Origin: Nanobdellota archaeon
Lineage (GTDB): Archaea > Nanobdellota > Nanobdellia > Woesearchaeales > JAGLXL01
NCBI GenBank assembly: GCA_023132895.1
Contig: JAGLXL010000003.1
Location: forward strand, 62,001-126,000
DNA length: 64,000 nucleotides
Direction of reading: 5' to 3'
Positions 45,601 through 54,622 of this stretch are shown here, piece after piece. Position numbers and translations under genes: made by a program. The notes beneath the pieces are model-generated. The model was not told where the DNA came from. It saw only the letters and a list, made by a program, of their open reading frames with translations, and ran no database searches. Position 1 is the stretch's first letter; each line of letters starts with the position of its first letter.

Positions 45601-46122
45601 TCAGGAAGAATGATAGATCATTCTGTTGTTACAGAAGGAAAAGAGTCTTACGATTGTTTTACATTTAGAAGAGGTAATAAAACTAAATATATTATGAAAC
45701 CAATACTTACTGAAGTAGAAACTCCAGAAAATTCTGAATCTGTTTTTGAACAAGTAAAAGAAACAGAAGCTATCCAAACACCAACAAATCAAGAACTAGA
45801 AGAACTAAAGCCAGAAATTAGTGAAGATACAAAAAAATTAAATTGGAAGATGGCAAAAATGAATGTACATGAAGATAAGGAAAAGGGAATAGTAATTATG
45901 TCAGCAAATCTTGATTTTAGGGAGTCTGAAGAAACACCTGAACCAGCTCCAGAACTAGTCAAAGATTCTGAATCTGATAAACTACCAACAAATTTAGAAT
46001 CTGCTCCTGTCGAAGTACCTGTGACAGAACCAATTCAAACAGAACCAATCCAGGAATCTTATCAGGAAACTGATGAAGAAGAGGAAGATGATGAAGATAA
46101 AAAAGAAGTAATGTATGAATAA
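42691..46122 (+). CDS. Membrane-attached Hanks-type Ser/Thr protein kinase
   Basis: Protein of 1143 aa. Residues ~40-300 are a eukaryotic-like kinase domain: P-loop GEGEYGVVYK, Lys68 in SAFKILK, catalytic loop HRDMKFDN (~154), DFG (~174), GTPMFQPMD in place of APE, and VYSLGSIL. The residues needed for catalysis are present. A long helical region (~300-790) follows, then two hydrophobic segments (~803-822 and ~833-855, both Gly-rich) and an acidic Pro/Glu-rich tail ending EEEDDEDKKEVMYE. It is coupled to an RHH regulator upstream. Substrate unknown. Confidence 0.88.
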   Translation: MKPDELGLSWKEYDDWSRDDRDLSGRNMIGKDNGNREKKFQIQEKIGEGEYGVVYKCLGENNETSAFKILKEGSAVELDSESRKVSKVNHPNVVEHKYYFPEAKIDGLKGTYSILVMEYVDGQTLKPEAGDSFCSDVVQVTEGLGAIHDAGYIHRDMKFDNIMRSKDGQIKITDFGFGKKVKTGELDASGDVSKSIKDGKIAGTPMFQPMDRDELMKPKADTDVYSLGSILNKMITGDVNAIIDAESKETLTKAAMERRLPNPEGLAKLVCGMTLKRDRRNPNSVESIKETAIYQEMEDIAGFPVYWRKLTEIIVQQCRYEDISLDTLAKLDKDKRIEGVAKLLKKPVRYRNYSRFLNKMSDFFGLQSGFKPKKEHPKNKEDAELEVQAIRYCLKNDEFTTIVPHLVEWEDRIKKYQSKFDINADEELGVLEGKIGERRERLFNDISEEIETRDDLDYLRRRVDRAKAEGLTREQARRLDLLVSNKLSSEEIQVRKEEAIVEKYYHLAESLNGKKVTQEFKDAFAMAAYKDGISAEQINWFLQDIERRRKKSLVERVKSRFSDSYIDCDKVRAEARAFQKEASDNHYSKKSVDEALKKINELGRKQNTFVTDYIENLVRVYPKFQEMHPHWSDDEFIRGDLKDQLEYITRLGHEYNINTRPVLDHIINNVAEVYLKQWLKGDGPHDVPTFRITANIEILKRNYSIPKESIQKTINILEKRTRPPFMDEKFMLKQLKEILNQNNQTDYKELQQKYPNAFKETSKFEDLEKIVGGKAKKEQKITKTSEKSKFKILDNKQGIDSAPYIVGGAFLGGIIPTIGAYLLAKLTGYDHPLEFVFPSMMAGTIFGSIAGLILGQKTTEKEQVSEPEPQKQPVQKEILPLENVVDTQKILSDQNINNDIQARQKIFNFIKGKGLKDPMLFDWGGDDLNSYRSLSERRELDPTLFNVGGGNFNSYRPLSERDFHIVIHENSGRMIDHSVVTEGKESYDCFTFRRGNKTKYIMKPILTEVETPENSESVFEQVKETEAIQTPTNQELEELKPEISEDTKKLNWKMAKMNVHEDKEKGIVIMSANLDFRESEETPEPAPELVKDSESDKLPTNLESAPVEVPVTEPIQTEPIQESYQETDEEEEDDEDKKEVMYE

Positions 46123-46131
46123 AAAAATAAA

Positions 46132-46452
46132 ATGGTTTTTAAAAAAATCAAACCTTTTGAAGAAGGGTGGGAAAAGTTAAGTAATGAAGAAAGATTAAAT
46201 ATTTGGTTAGAAGAAAATAAAGGGGGAATGGGGGAAAATTTTCCTAACTACCGGGAATTTCTTGAAAACTTTTGCATGAGTTGTCAGGAGGCAAACCAGG
46301 GCGACTATTGGAATTTTCAAAGAGATATTAGTTTGTATAGTTTTGAAAAAGATGAATATTTATTAAGAGAAGGGTTTTTGGCAATGTATAATGCTTCTGA
46401 AGCTCTGCTTGAATTAAAATCCATTAAAGTGATTGATCCAGAAATGAATTAA
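46132..46452 (+). CDS. Small protein following the kinase, unknown
   Basis: Protein of 106 aa, acidic, helical, with two Cys (FCMSCQEA). No membrane segment. It starts 9 nt after the kinase stop, so it is probably co-transcribed and could be a substrate or adaptor (inference). Not recognised. Confidence 0.68.
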   Translation: MVFKKIKPFEEGWEKLSNEERLNIWLEENKGGMGENFPNYREFLENFCMSCQEANQGDYWNFQRDISLYSFEKDEYLLREGFLAMYNASEALLELKSIKVIDPEMN

Positions 46453-46463
46453 AAATAAAAAAT

Positions 46464-47630
46464 TCAGGAGTTATTAGTTCGATGGCGATCTAATTCCTGT
46501 TCAATTATCTTTCTGATGTCGAGTTTGCTGATTTTTTCTTTACCAGAGCTTGGTGTTGGCAGGACTAAATTACTTTCTGTTCTGTAGATTCCCTGATCGC
46601 GGTAAGTTTGTCTGAACAAATCAATAGCTGATTGATTGGCTGCATCTGGAACTCCATAGAAGAAACCCATGGTGACTGCAGGTCCGTTAACTATGCCGTC
46701 AATTGACCAGTCATAAGCCAGATGCATGTAAACTGTTCCAGTTGGCAAAGAAATTGGAACTGAATCAGCACCAGTAGCAGGCCAAATAATATTGCAGGCT
46801 TTTGGATTTGTTGGTGTTATAGGTGTTCCTTTAACGCATAAAGACGGTGCATATTGAGCAATAGTATTCCAGGCTTTTGAAGCTGACTGTGGTGTAAAAG
46901 CTTGACCTAAGGCATCATCAAGAGCTCCAGTGGCGTGGTATGGATGAGTGTTGTTTAAACCAAGAAGAACCCATCTTTCAACTTGTGAATCTCCATTACT
47001 ATCTGTATAGCCTGGTAAAGTAGTGGCTAATTCCCACCAAACTTCTTTTCTAGTAGTATTTTCATCAATGACTCTTTCATTAACTCCGTAAGAAAGAATA
47101 TTTTGTCCTGTTAGCAAAGTTTGGGCAATGGTATTAAGCTGTGTGACAGTGTCTTCTGGAATGTTGGGGTCTTGGTACAAGAAAGGCTGGACAAATTGAG
47201 CCCAGTCTGCCAAAGTAATTTGAACAACTCCTGGAGGCAAGAAGTCTGCAGCTCCATCAAAATAATGGTTGTCTAAAATATGAAGAAATTGGTCAAGAGA
47301 ACTTCTTTCTCCAAAAGCCCTGATGGTATACAATCCTGGGCTGACAATAATGCCTGTTCCAGAACCAGCTGCATCAGCAATAACATCTCTGTCATTATTA
47401 GGGATGCCATCATTATTATTAATTGCAGCAGGATCTGTTGAATCTGTGGCAATATCTAAATCTAATGAGGAAGCATTGGTGAAATCAACTATAAATGACT
47501 CTCCTGCCTGAGGAAATTCTGGTGTGACTTGAATTGTAATTGGTGGTGGCGGGATATATGGCGGCTCTCTTTCTTTTTCTGATGAACAGCCAAGAGCTAA
47601 AAGAATTGCTAAAGGTACAGTTTTTTTCAT
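46464..47630 (-). CDS. Secreted lipoprotein, unknown
   Basis: Protein of 388 aa with a short lipoprotein signal peptide (LLALGC, Cys near 15) and a Pro-rich linker (EPPYIPPPP). The following domain opens ITIQVTPEFPQAGESFIVDF, Ig-like in character, then a helical/mixed region with one Cys pair (LCVKG, ACNIIW). No catalytic motif recognised. Last gene of the five-gene surface operon, starting 5 nt after the 1277 aa gene with a GGAGG site inside that gene's end. Confidence 0.78.
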   Translation of the reverse strand: MKKTVPLAILLALGCSSEKEREPPYIPPPPITIQVTPEFPQAGESFIVDFTNASSLDLDIATDSTDPAAINNNDGIPNNDRDVIADAAGSGTGIIVSPGLYTIRAFGERSSLDQFLHILDNHYFDGAADFLPPGVVQITLADWAQFVQPFLYQDPNIPEDTVTQLNTIAQTLLTGQNILSYGVNERVIDENTTRKEVWWELATTLPGYTDSNGDSQVERWVLLGLNNTHPYHATGALDDALGQAFTPQSASKAWNTIAQYAPSLCVKGTPITPTNPKACNIIWPATGADSVPISLPTGTVYMHLAYDWSIDGIVNGPAVTMGFFYGVPDAANQSAIDLFRQTYRDQGIYRTESNLVLPTPSSGKEKISKLDIRKIIEQELDRHRTNNS

Positions 47631-47635
47631 TTAAA

Positions 47636-50600
47636 TCAGCCTCCAATTGCTACAGAGATACTCTGTTGGTTATTGTTTTCGTCTATTTCCTCTATAGTGT
47701 TTTGATAATCAACTGTTAAAGTTGGTGTATAATTACCTGGAGATGAGTAATATGCGTCGGCAAAGGCGTAAATTACACCCCCTACGTCTAAGTCAACAGT
47801 ATCTTTATTAAAGATTTTCTCTTCTCCAGTATCTAATTGCCAGTTGATATTATGGGCTTTGACAGAACCAGTGTTTTTAATGATAAACCTGAAAATAGTC
47901 AAGGAATTAGTTGTTGGATTTGGAGGATAATTCAAGTTGAATTGGGTGATTTCCAAGTCTGGTTTTTGGTCTACTGTAACTTCATTGACAGTAATTGTCC
48001 AGGTGTGTGATGTTTTTCTATAGCCATTTTTAAGGACAACTTTTAGTTTATGGGTGCCAGCGTCATTATAAGCTGCCTGATAATTAAAATAAGCACTGGT
48101 TGACTGCATCCGGCCATCTAAATACCATTCATAGCGTTCTATATTTGTTCCCCAAGCTTCGAAATGCTGGGTCTGGCCTTCATCTAAGGTAATTTGGTTT
48201 GTATCTGGGGAAATGGTGCTGAACTCAGGAGCTTCTATGGTTGGTTGTTGTTGAGTTCCTGTTTGGCAGGCACCATCTATACAGCCATATTGGCAGGTAT
48301 ATTCTGATGAGGTAACACGATCATTTTGGCAGGAATATTCAACTACTGTGCTGTTGTCTAAGCAATAATCAGTTTCTCCATTGGCTGTTCCTTTTCTAAA
48401 GAAGTCTAAATCATCTGTGTCTGAGCATGACAATAGTTCTTCTGGTGTTTCATCTACGCAAGCTGCATCTTCACAGCCAAAGGCACAGTTTTGGATTACT
48501 TGAGGTGAGGTTTCATTGGCGCAATAAGCTCCGTTGTTTTGGCAGTCATAATCCTGATAATCCTGCCAAAGTTCTCCATCCTGGCAATAAGGCTGGCCCA
48601 TGTATTGTGAGATGCCGCAATCAGCATCAATTTGACAGACAATTTCTTCCTGGCATTCTCCTTCGTAACAAGACTGTTCACATTCTTCAATTAAAGTGTC
48701 TTGGGAACTGACAGTGCAGTATGAATCTGGCTGAGCAGGTAAGTTGCAGACATTTTGCCTGGTTTTTTCATAAACTTTGTTTTCTGAACAGTATTTTTGA
48801 GGTTCTAATAAAGGTTGGGTGCAGTCAGAATCATTAAAACAAGAGACAGGGAGGACATGAATGTTGACACTCTCTGTGGCAATGTTAATTCCATCACTAA
48901 CCCTGATAATAACTTGGTAGTCTCCTGCGTCACCTTTTTCTGTTATCCAAATCCCATCATTGCCGATTGGTTCTGAAACATCATAATCCAGCATCCAGTC
49001 ATCAGGGTCATAAGCAAGGACAGAGATATCGACTGCTTCACCTTCATACAAGAAGATTTCTTCAATTGGATAAATAATTGGAGGATCATTAATTATTTCA
49101 AATTCTAAGTTGAGATTCTCAATGTTAAGCACGCCATCTGAATCTGAAGTGATGGTGAAAGGTATGGTGCAGTAGCCATCTTTATCAGGAGTGCAGTCAA
49201 CTAAAAGAGCATTGATTTCATCTGCAAAACCATTGATGTTGGTAAGGTCTTTTAATTTGCCTGGATAAGACCAGATTTCCTGGTCAACCAAGGAAATAGA
49301 AACATTAGTTGGCCTGATTAAATTGACGTAGAAAGTTCCAGACATACCTTCGGTGCAGTCATCATCTGTATCACAGGCAAAAGAACGCCAGTCATAGGAA
49401 TCTTGTGATAATCCAGCGGTTTGGTATGTGCATTCTTTGTCTCCTGGTGAACTAGATGCAACAGAGCAGTATTCTTTATTGGTACAAGAGGTTCCTGTTA
49501 ATCCGGAGTTGCAGACAAGGAACTTGACATTGTCATTGTCTAAATCCTGGATATTGGTGGTGAAAGTTACGACCTGGCCTTCATGAGTTGGCTGGTCTTG
49601 GGTTGAATCATCTTGGGTAGTGGATTCAAAATTAGGTGGTTTGTTTTGAATATTGAAGTTGTCTGATTTTTCTGAATAAGAACCAATAAATTCATGAATG
49701 TCTGTTGCTTGAGCTGAACATTGGATTGATTTGTCTTTTGAACATTGAGGAACTGAGCCGCAGTCAAAGATTTGAGCAATCTGATTGGCTATTTCTGAAT
49801 CATCAACAAACCATTTGTAAGTTGTTATATTAGGAGCATCGCTATTATCTGGATCATGAGCAGCAGTGTTGCATGTTAAGACGGCATTGGCATATGGTGA
49901 GCCAGCGATAGTTGGTTTGTCAACTGTTGGCGGGTGATTGATATGGAAAGTGTCTGTGTTAGAGGCTGCGGTGCAGGAATTCTCATCATCGCAAGCATAA
50001 CCTCTCCAAGTTCTGACTTCGTCATTCATGTTTGAAGTGGAGAAAGTGCATTGTTTTTGTCCTGGTGAGCCAAAGTTAGTTTGACAGTAAGTTGTGCCGG
50101 AGCATGCACCATTACTGATGCCCTGAGTATTGCAAATTATTAACTTGACCTGTTCATTAGTGTTAACATCTGCGATGTTGGCAGTAAAAGTAATTGTATT
50201 CCCAATATTAGTCGGGCTGCCTGCTGAGGAATCATCGGTTGGTTCCTGGTTAAAGGTTGGAGCGAAGTTTTGTTCTGAACAAGCGCCATTGCTGCAGACT
50301 TCTATTGAACTGCAGGTATGGTCTACACTCCATGAACCCCATACCTTGTTGTTTGTGTTACAATCTGAGGATGAGCCAGTACAAGTCCAGTCAGCATGAC
50401 GGATACCTACATCATCTCCTAAACCAGTTCCAAAAGGGCAACCATATTCAGATTCTGCTGCTGGCTGGCAAACAGTACCGCTTGATTTGAATGTACCAGA
50501 ACCTAGATTGCAGCAAAGACCTTCATCACATTGAGGACGGATGCATTCTCCTGTGTAGCTGTCAGCTGTGAGCCAACTTTTGTAATAAACATTTGCAGTG

Positions 50601-51469
50601 TCATAAAGATGCATACTAGAATAACAAGTGTCTGTGTACACATCAAATTCTTCGTAACTGTAACTCGAACTTGTTACTTCACCGAGGCTATCTGACTCTC
50701 CTGAGTTCATAGGATAAGCATAGACTGTTTCTGTTGTATCATGGCTGCCTAAGAATTGGCAGTGGGCTCCAAGTTGGTTTTCCCCTAAGTAACCGCTTTC
50801 CTCATAATAATCATCCCCGTATTCGGTTCTGTCCACATCCATATCAAAATCCCAAGAAATGCTTATTGAAGAACATTGGGTATCAGCAGCAACATTACCG
50901 GCTGAGAAAGCGCCATAATGGATATATTTGTAACATTTATCTGAACCTTCTGTATCTGCCTGACAGTCAATGATTTGGCTGTTACAGCTAGGGTTGTCTG
51001 GCATAAAGGCTTGGTCATCAGAACAGCTGTCTGAGAATCTCCAATTACCATAACAATCAGCATCTCTTTGGCAAGTTTGATAACATTTAGTAGAGTCACA
51101 AGACAACGACCCAGTGAGATCATAATTAGTAGCGCAGGAGGGTGTGCATTGGAGATCTCCTAAAATTTTCATACCTTTTGTCTTGCTGCCATAGGGGTTT
51201 GTATTATTGAAAATTTCTTCTGGTTCTGTTTTGGTTGGGTCAATACCTGTTTGAAGGAATATTTTGTACTGAGTTAAGGTGAGGTGTTCATATTCCTGAG
51301 GAATTTGCTCTTCGTAGAGTTCGTTATAATAACGTGTCTCATTAATTATTTTGTAGCTGCCTTCACCATCAGAGACTATTTTATAGAAAATATAAGTATC
51401 ATCATCTGCGATGGCAAGCGGTAAAATTAACAAAAGCATACAAATTCCAATCATTATTTTTTTATTCAT
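47636..51469 (-). CDS. Large Cys-rich secreted protein with Ig-like repeats and CARDB domain
   Basis: Protein of 1277 aa with an N-terminal signal peptide (MNKKIMIGICMLLLILPLAI). The first part is Cys-rich (about 90-400). Two related Ig-like units follow near residues ~410-510 and ~620-720, each with the pattern 'ICN..G.C...YC...SPG.K.CT....WR..ACD'. Then come cadherin-like segments, and Cys-rich modules (CFNDSDC, CQIDADCGISQY, CAFGCEDAAC) that resemble those of the subtilisin-like neighbour. The C-terminal CARDB-type domain has PDLEITQFNLNYPP and FRFIIKNTGSVKAHN. No C-terminal anchor. Overlaps the preceding gene by 8 nt. Probably an extracellular adhesin or scaffold. Confidence 0.84.
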   Translation of the reverse strand: MNKKIMIGICMLLLILPLAIADDDTYIFYKIVSDGEGSYKIINETRYYNELYEEQIPQEYEHLTLTQYKIFLQTGIDPTKTEPEEIFNNTNPYGSKTKGMKILGDLQCTPSCATNYDLTGSLSCDSTKCYQTCQRDADCYGNWRFSDSCSDDQAFMPDNPSCNSQIIDCQADTEGSDKCYKYIHYGAFSAGNVAADTQCSSISISWDFDMDVDRTEYGDDYYEESGYLGENQLGAHCQFLGSHDTTETVYAYPMNSGESDSLGEVTSSSYSYEEFDVYTDTCYSSMHLYDTANVYYKSWLTADSYTGECIRPQCDEGLCCNLGSGTFKSSGTVCQPAAESEYGCPFGTGLGDDVGIRHADWTCTGSSSDCNTNNKVWGSWSVDHTCSSIEVCSNGACSEQNFAPTFNQEPTDDSSAGSPTNIGNTITFTANIADVNTNEQVKLIICNTQGISNGACSGTTYCQTNFGSPGQKQCTFSTSNMNDEVRTWRGYACDDENSCTAASNTDTFHINHPPTVDKPTIAGSPYANAVLTCNTAAHDPDNSDAPNITTYKWFVDDSEIANQIAQIFDCGSVPQCSKDKSIQCSAQATDIHEFIGSYSEKSDNFNIQNKPPNFESTTQDDSTQDQPTHEGQVVTFTTNIQDLDNDNVKFLVCNSGLTGTSCTNKEYCSVASSSPGDKECTYQTAGLSQDSYDWRSFACDTDDDCTEGMSGTFYVNLIRPTNVSISLVDQEIWSYPGKLKDLTNINGFADEINALLVDCTPDKDGYCTIPFTITSDSDGVLNIENLNLEFEIINDPPIIYPIEEIFLYEGEAVDISVLAYDPDDWMLDYDVSEPIGNDGIWITEKGDAGDYQVIIRVSDGINIATESVNIHVLPVSCFNDSDCTQPLLEPQKYCSENKVYEKTRQNVCNLPAQPDSYCTVSSQDTLIEECEQSCYEGECQEEIVCQIDADCGISQYMGQPYCQDGELWQDYQDYDCQNNGAYCANETSPQVIQNCAFGCEDAACVDETPEELLSCSDTDDLDFFRKGTANGETDYCLDNSTVVEYSCQNDRVTSSEYTCQYGCIDGACQTGTQQQPTIEAPEFSTISPDTNQITLDEGQTQHFEAWGTNIERYEWYLDGRMQSTSAYFNYQAAYNDAGTHKLKVVLKNGYRKTSHTWTITVNEVTVDQKPDLEITQFNLNYPPNPTTNSLTIFRFIIKNTGSVKAHNINWQLDTGEEKIFNKDTVDLDVGGVIYAFADAYYSSPGNYTPTLTVDYQNTIEEIDENNNQQSISVAIGG

Positions 51470-53837
51470 TTTGAGGTTGATAGCCGCTTGAGCCGGAAAC
51501 AGTCATGGTGGCTGATTTGACATCTGCTTTTTTGAGGATTCTGAGGAAAACAGCCTGCCGGCCTCCATTTGACAGGAAAGAGACACTGTCAGATGAAAGG
51601 TCAGTTTCATCTAATGTTAAAGGCATGTCTTCAACTGTGACGGTGAATGAATCTGAAACTTCAAATTCTCCGTCTGAGGCAGTGATTTCAATGTCATATG
51701 TTCCCTGGTCACCTTCTTTGGTCTGGAAAATGCCGTCTGAGCGGGCTGGTGATTTGAATTCTAAAGTAACTGGGTCGCCATTGATGTCTCTGACAGTTGG
51801 TTGAATTGTGACTCGTTCACCTTCTTTTATTGTAACATCGTCTGGAGCGTGCAAAGTTGGTGGTGTTGGTGTGGTGGAAATTATTAGGAATATTTTTTCT
51901 TTGGTTAAGGTTTCTGTGGCATTGTTAAAAGGATTGTTGTAACTGAAAGTTGCTTCCAGAGTATAGAATCCATAGGAAATACCTTGAGTGTCAAAGATGT
52001 ATTGAATTGTGTTTTCTCCTTGGCCTGCGTTTAAAGTATCTGAATGAGATGCTTCAACATGGTCTTTTTCTTTGATTTCTAAAGTATAGTCGATGTCTTG
52101 AGCAGGTCCATTGTTAATTAAAATAATATCAACTGGCAGGTTTTCATTAGGCTGAATTAAAAGAGGGATATCAATAATTGGAATAATCTGGCTGACAGCC
52201 ATGAGGAATTTTGACTGGGTTTTTTTGTTTTCATTTTCATAGTATTCAACTTTGAATTCTCTCAAACCTTGTTCTTGAGGAACTTCAAATTGAATTTTGT
52301 ATTTTTTAGTTGCGCCAGTGTGGACAGAGGTTAATTGATGCTTAAGGTCATTATCATCTTCGTCTTTGATGATTAATTTACCATTGACAGCATGTGATTT
52401 GACATTTTTGAGCGTAACTTCTATTTCTGTTGTTTCTCCTGGACCAACATTTGATTCGTGAGTGATTTGTTCTATAAGGATTGGTGAATAAGGAATGTAA
52501 TCAATATCATATTCAATTGTCTGGTAAAGTTTAAGTTCTCCTGTAGTGCAGTTGACAACTTCAACTGGATTGATTTCAATCAAGACTGCTTCTCTATCTT
52601 CGGTGAAGGAATGGGCAAAGTTGACTGAAGCTGGTTGAGAATCTTTTTCGCAGATTCTTTTAATAAAGTTTTCTCCATCCCATGAAGGAAGGTTTTCGAT
52701 GATGATTTCGACTGGATCTTTTATTGAAATCAAGGTAATGTTTCTGAAAATGGTCTGAAGAGGATAAGGTGAGGCCAAAATTATTTTAGGCAAAACTAGT
52801 TCTCCTTGTAAATATTCCTGGTTAGCAGATCCTGGAGTAGTAAGAGTTGTAAAATTGTTTTGTTCTTTTGTATCATAATCATTTATTCTATAAGTAAACT
52901 TTCCAACATAAGGGGATGCACCAGGAGAAGCATTGATTTGGCTCATAATATTGAAGAAAAGATCATTTGTTCTTTCATAATCAGCTAAATAATTCTGGCA
53001 GTATTCGCCTTGTGGAACACCATAAAAAGAATAAGGTTTAATATAATTAAGTTTAGGCAAAGGATTGCCAAGTAGTTGGTATGACATTAAAGTTAGTCCA
53101 ATAGTTTCATCTTCATTAGTGGTGCCCCAGTGGTAATTGTTTCTGGCTCGTCTGAATGTTTCACCAACTGAACGTCCACTTTCTTTAATATTACAAACAA
53201 ATGCTCTGACGAATTCAGGACTATAGTGAAAAGTTGGAGCGATTACAGTTGAATCTTTAAATAAAGATATCATTGGGTTGAATGGTTCTTCAAGATTATT
53301 GATGTTGGGAATAGTGATTCCAGCAAAATTTGAATCATGAATTAATAATGGTTTGTTGTTTTCAAAGGGTTGAGAAAGATCATTTGGGTCTATGTCATAT
53401 AAACTAATATATTTAGATACTATCTGTTCATTATCAATTTTACCTTGTCCCCCTATAATTAATAATTCATTCTCTTCAAATTGATCAAAATCAAAAGAAT
53501 TTAATTTTCCTTTATCATAGAAGTTGAATGAGGGCTGAGTAAACCAAACAGAGTTGTAGTACGATGTACTACTATGGGGGGCCTCATAGGTTTCTAAGAG
53601 TGGTGGGCCAAACATGGCTTGTAAAACGTTGGCGACAGTGTATACTCCCATATTGCCCCTGAAAAGAGTTGTGTGCCTAAGATTTATATCTTTTCCTTGT
53701 AATTGTTTTGTTAAGTCTTGGGGGGAATCTCCGACAATTCTTGAGACTGATGATGTTTCATAAGATTTAGTTATAGCTTGGGCCGAACTAACTAACAAAA
53801 ATATAAGACAAAGTCCCACTAGTAATCTTGATTTCAT
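51462..53837 (-). CDS. Large secreted protein with a gingipain-like N-terminal region and Ig-like C-terminal domains
   Basis: Protein of 791 aa with a signal peptide (LLVGLCLIFLLVSSAQA). Residues ~100-290 look like a caspase/gingipain (C25) fold. SGRSVGETFRRARNNY and LMSYQLLGNPLPKLNY match the end of that family, and a His and a Cys occur in APTFHYSPEFVRAFVCN. The canonical catalytic pair is not evident, so activity is doubtful. The remainder is beta-rich with NPxxN-type CARDB/Ig-like domains and a cadherin-like unit (PTLHAPDDVTIKEGERVTI). Overlaps both neighbours (4 and 8 nt). Confidence 0.78.
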   Translation of the reverse strand: MKSRLLVGLCLIFLLVSSAQAITKSYETSSVSRIVGDSPQDLTKQLQGKDINLRHTTLFRGNMGVYTVANVLQAMFGPPLLETYEAPHSSTSYYNSVWFTQPSFNFYDKGKLNSFDFDQFEENELLIIGGQGKIDNEQIVSKYISLYDIDPNDLSQPFENNKPLLIHDSNFAGITIPNINNLEEPFNPMISLFKDSTVIAPTFHYSPEFVRAFVCNIKESGRSVGETFRRARNNYHWGTTNEDETIGLTLMSYQLLGNPLPKLNYIKPYSFYGVPQGEYCQNYLADYERTNDLFFNIMSQINASPGASPYVGKFTYRINDYDTKEQNNFTTLTTPGSANQEYLQGELVLPKIILASPYPLQTIFRNITLISIKDPVEIIIENLPSWDGENFIKRICEKDSQPASVNFAHSFTEDREAVLIEINPVEVVNCTTGELKLYQTIEYDIDYIPYSPILIEQITHESNVGPGETTEIEVTLKNVKSHAVNGKLIIKDEDDNDLKHQLTSVHTGATKKYKIQFEVPQEQGLREFKVEYYENENKKTQSKFLMAVSQIIPIIDIPLLIQPNENLPVDIILINNGPAQDIDYTLEIKEKDHVEASHSDTLNAGQGENTIQYIFDTQGISYGFYTLEATFSYNNPFNNATETLTKEKIFLIISTTPTPPTLHAPDDVTIKEGERVTIQPTVRDINGDPVTLEFKSPARSDGIFQTKEGDQGTYDIEITASDGEFEVSDSFTVTVEDMPLTLDETDLSSDSVSFLSNGGRQAVFLRILKKADVKSATMTVSGSSGYQPQNE

Positions 53838-54622
53838 TTTATTTCAACTAAAGTGAGGCCTCTTTTGCGTAATTCTTGATTTGCATTTTTTTGTGCATCT
53901 TGAAATGTTCTTCCTTTAATCCATAAACATTCAGGTGTTGAAAAATGAGGATAACCTAGATAAAGCAAAACGGTTTCTGATTTATCTTTGAGTTTTTCTT
54001 TGACAATCAAAACTGCAAGAGAATATTGTTTGCCTGTTCCTAATTCTTTAAGAACAAGCTTCTTTTTTGATTCTTTTCTTTCAACAATATTTTGATCTAA
54101 ATTGAACTTTATTTCGTGTTTAAACAAAACAAATGATTTTTTGTTGATTACTTCCTTTTTGTAAGCTTCAAGATGTTCAAAAGTTTTTTCCAAATTTTTG
54201 TCTTTTTCAAATCTGCCGTGCCAGTAGATGGCCTTGGTCTCTCCACGACCGCTGGCTTCTAAATTGATAGTAAAATTAGGGAAGTTTTTGGCTAGATTTT
54301 CATAAAATGGTAAGATTATTGATTCGAATTTATCTTGTGAGATCTGATTGAAATAGAGAGTGATTTCTAATGAATTGCCAAGAATTTTTGATTGATGAAA
54401 CCTTATCCTAATTTTGTCTTTTTCAGCTGTTTCGAATTTCTCATTGAAAGAAAATAAATTATTTTTTTCTACTTTTTTGATTAAATCGAGAAAATTATCT
54501 TGGTTTTCAATTTTGATTAAGAAAGGAATATTTAATTTGGTGATAAATTCTAAAATTTGAGCGGCTTCTTTATCTGGTGTTTCTGTTTTTTTCCTTATCC
54601 AAATAAATCCATTAAATTTCAT
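53834..54622 (-). CDS. Cytosolic-looking protein immediately after the toxin-like gene, possible immunity protein
   Basis: Protein of 262 aa, Lys/Glu/Phe-rich, alpha/beta. It has no signal peptide or membrane segment, although every other gene in this operon encodes a secreted product. Its ATG shares a base with the stop codon of the subtilisin-like gene (TAATG), preceded by GGGTGGTGGAT. Segments include IRIRFHQSKILGNSLEITLYF and GKQYSLAVLIVKEKL. No family recognised. Position, size and likely cytosolic location fit an immunity protein for the C-terminal toxin-like domain; this is inference from context only. Confidence 0.75.
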   Translation of the reverse strand: MKFNGFIWIRKKTETPDKEAAQILEFITKLNIPFLIKIENQDNFLDLIKKVEKNNLFSFNEKFETAEKDKIRIRFHQSKILGNSLEITLYFNQISQDKFESIILPFYENLAKNFPNFTINLEASGRGETKAIYWHGRFEKDKNLEKTFEHLEAYKKEVINKKSFVLFKHEIKFNLDQNIVERKESKKKLVLKELGTGKQYSLAVLIVKEKLKDKSETVLLYLGYPHFSTPECLWIKGRTFQDAQKNANQELRKRGLTLVEIK

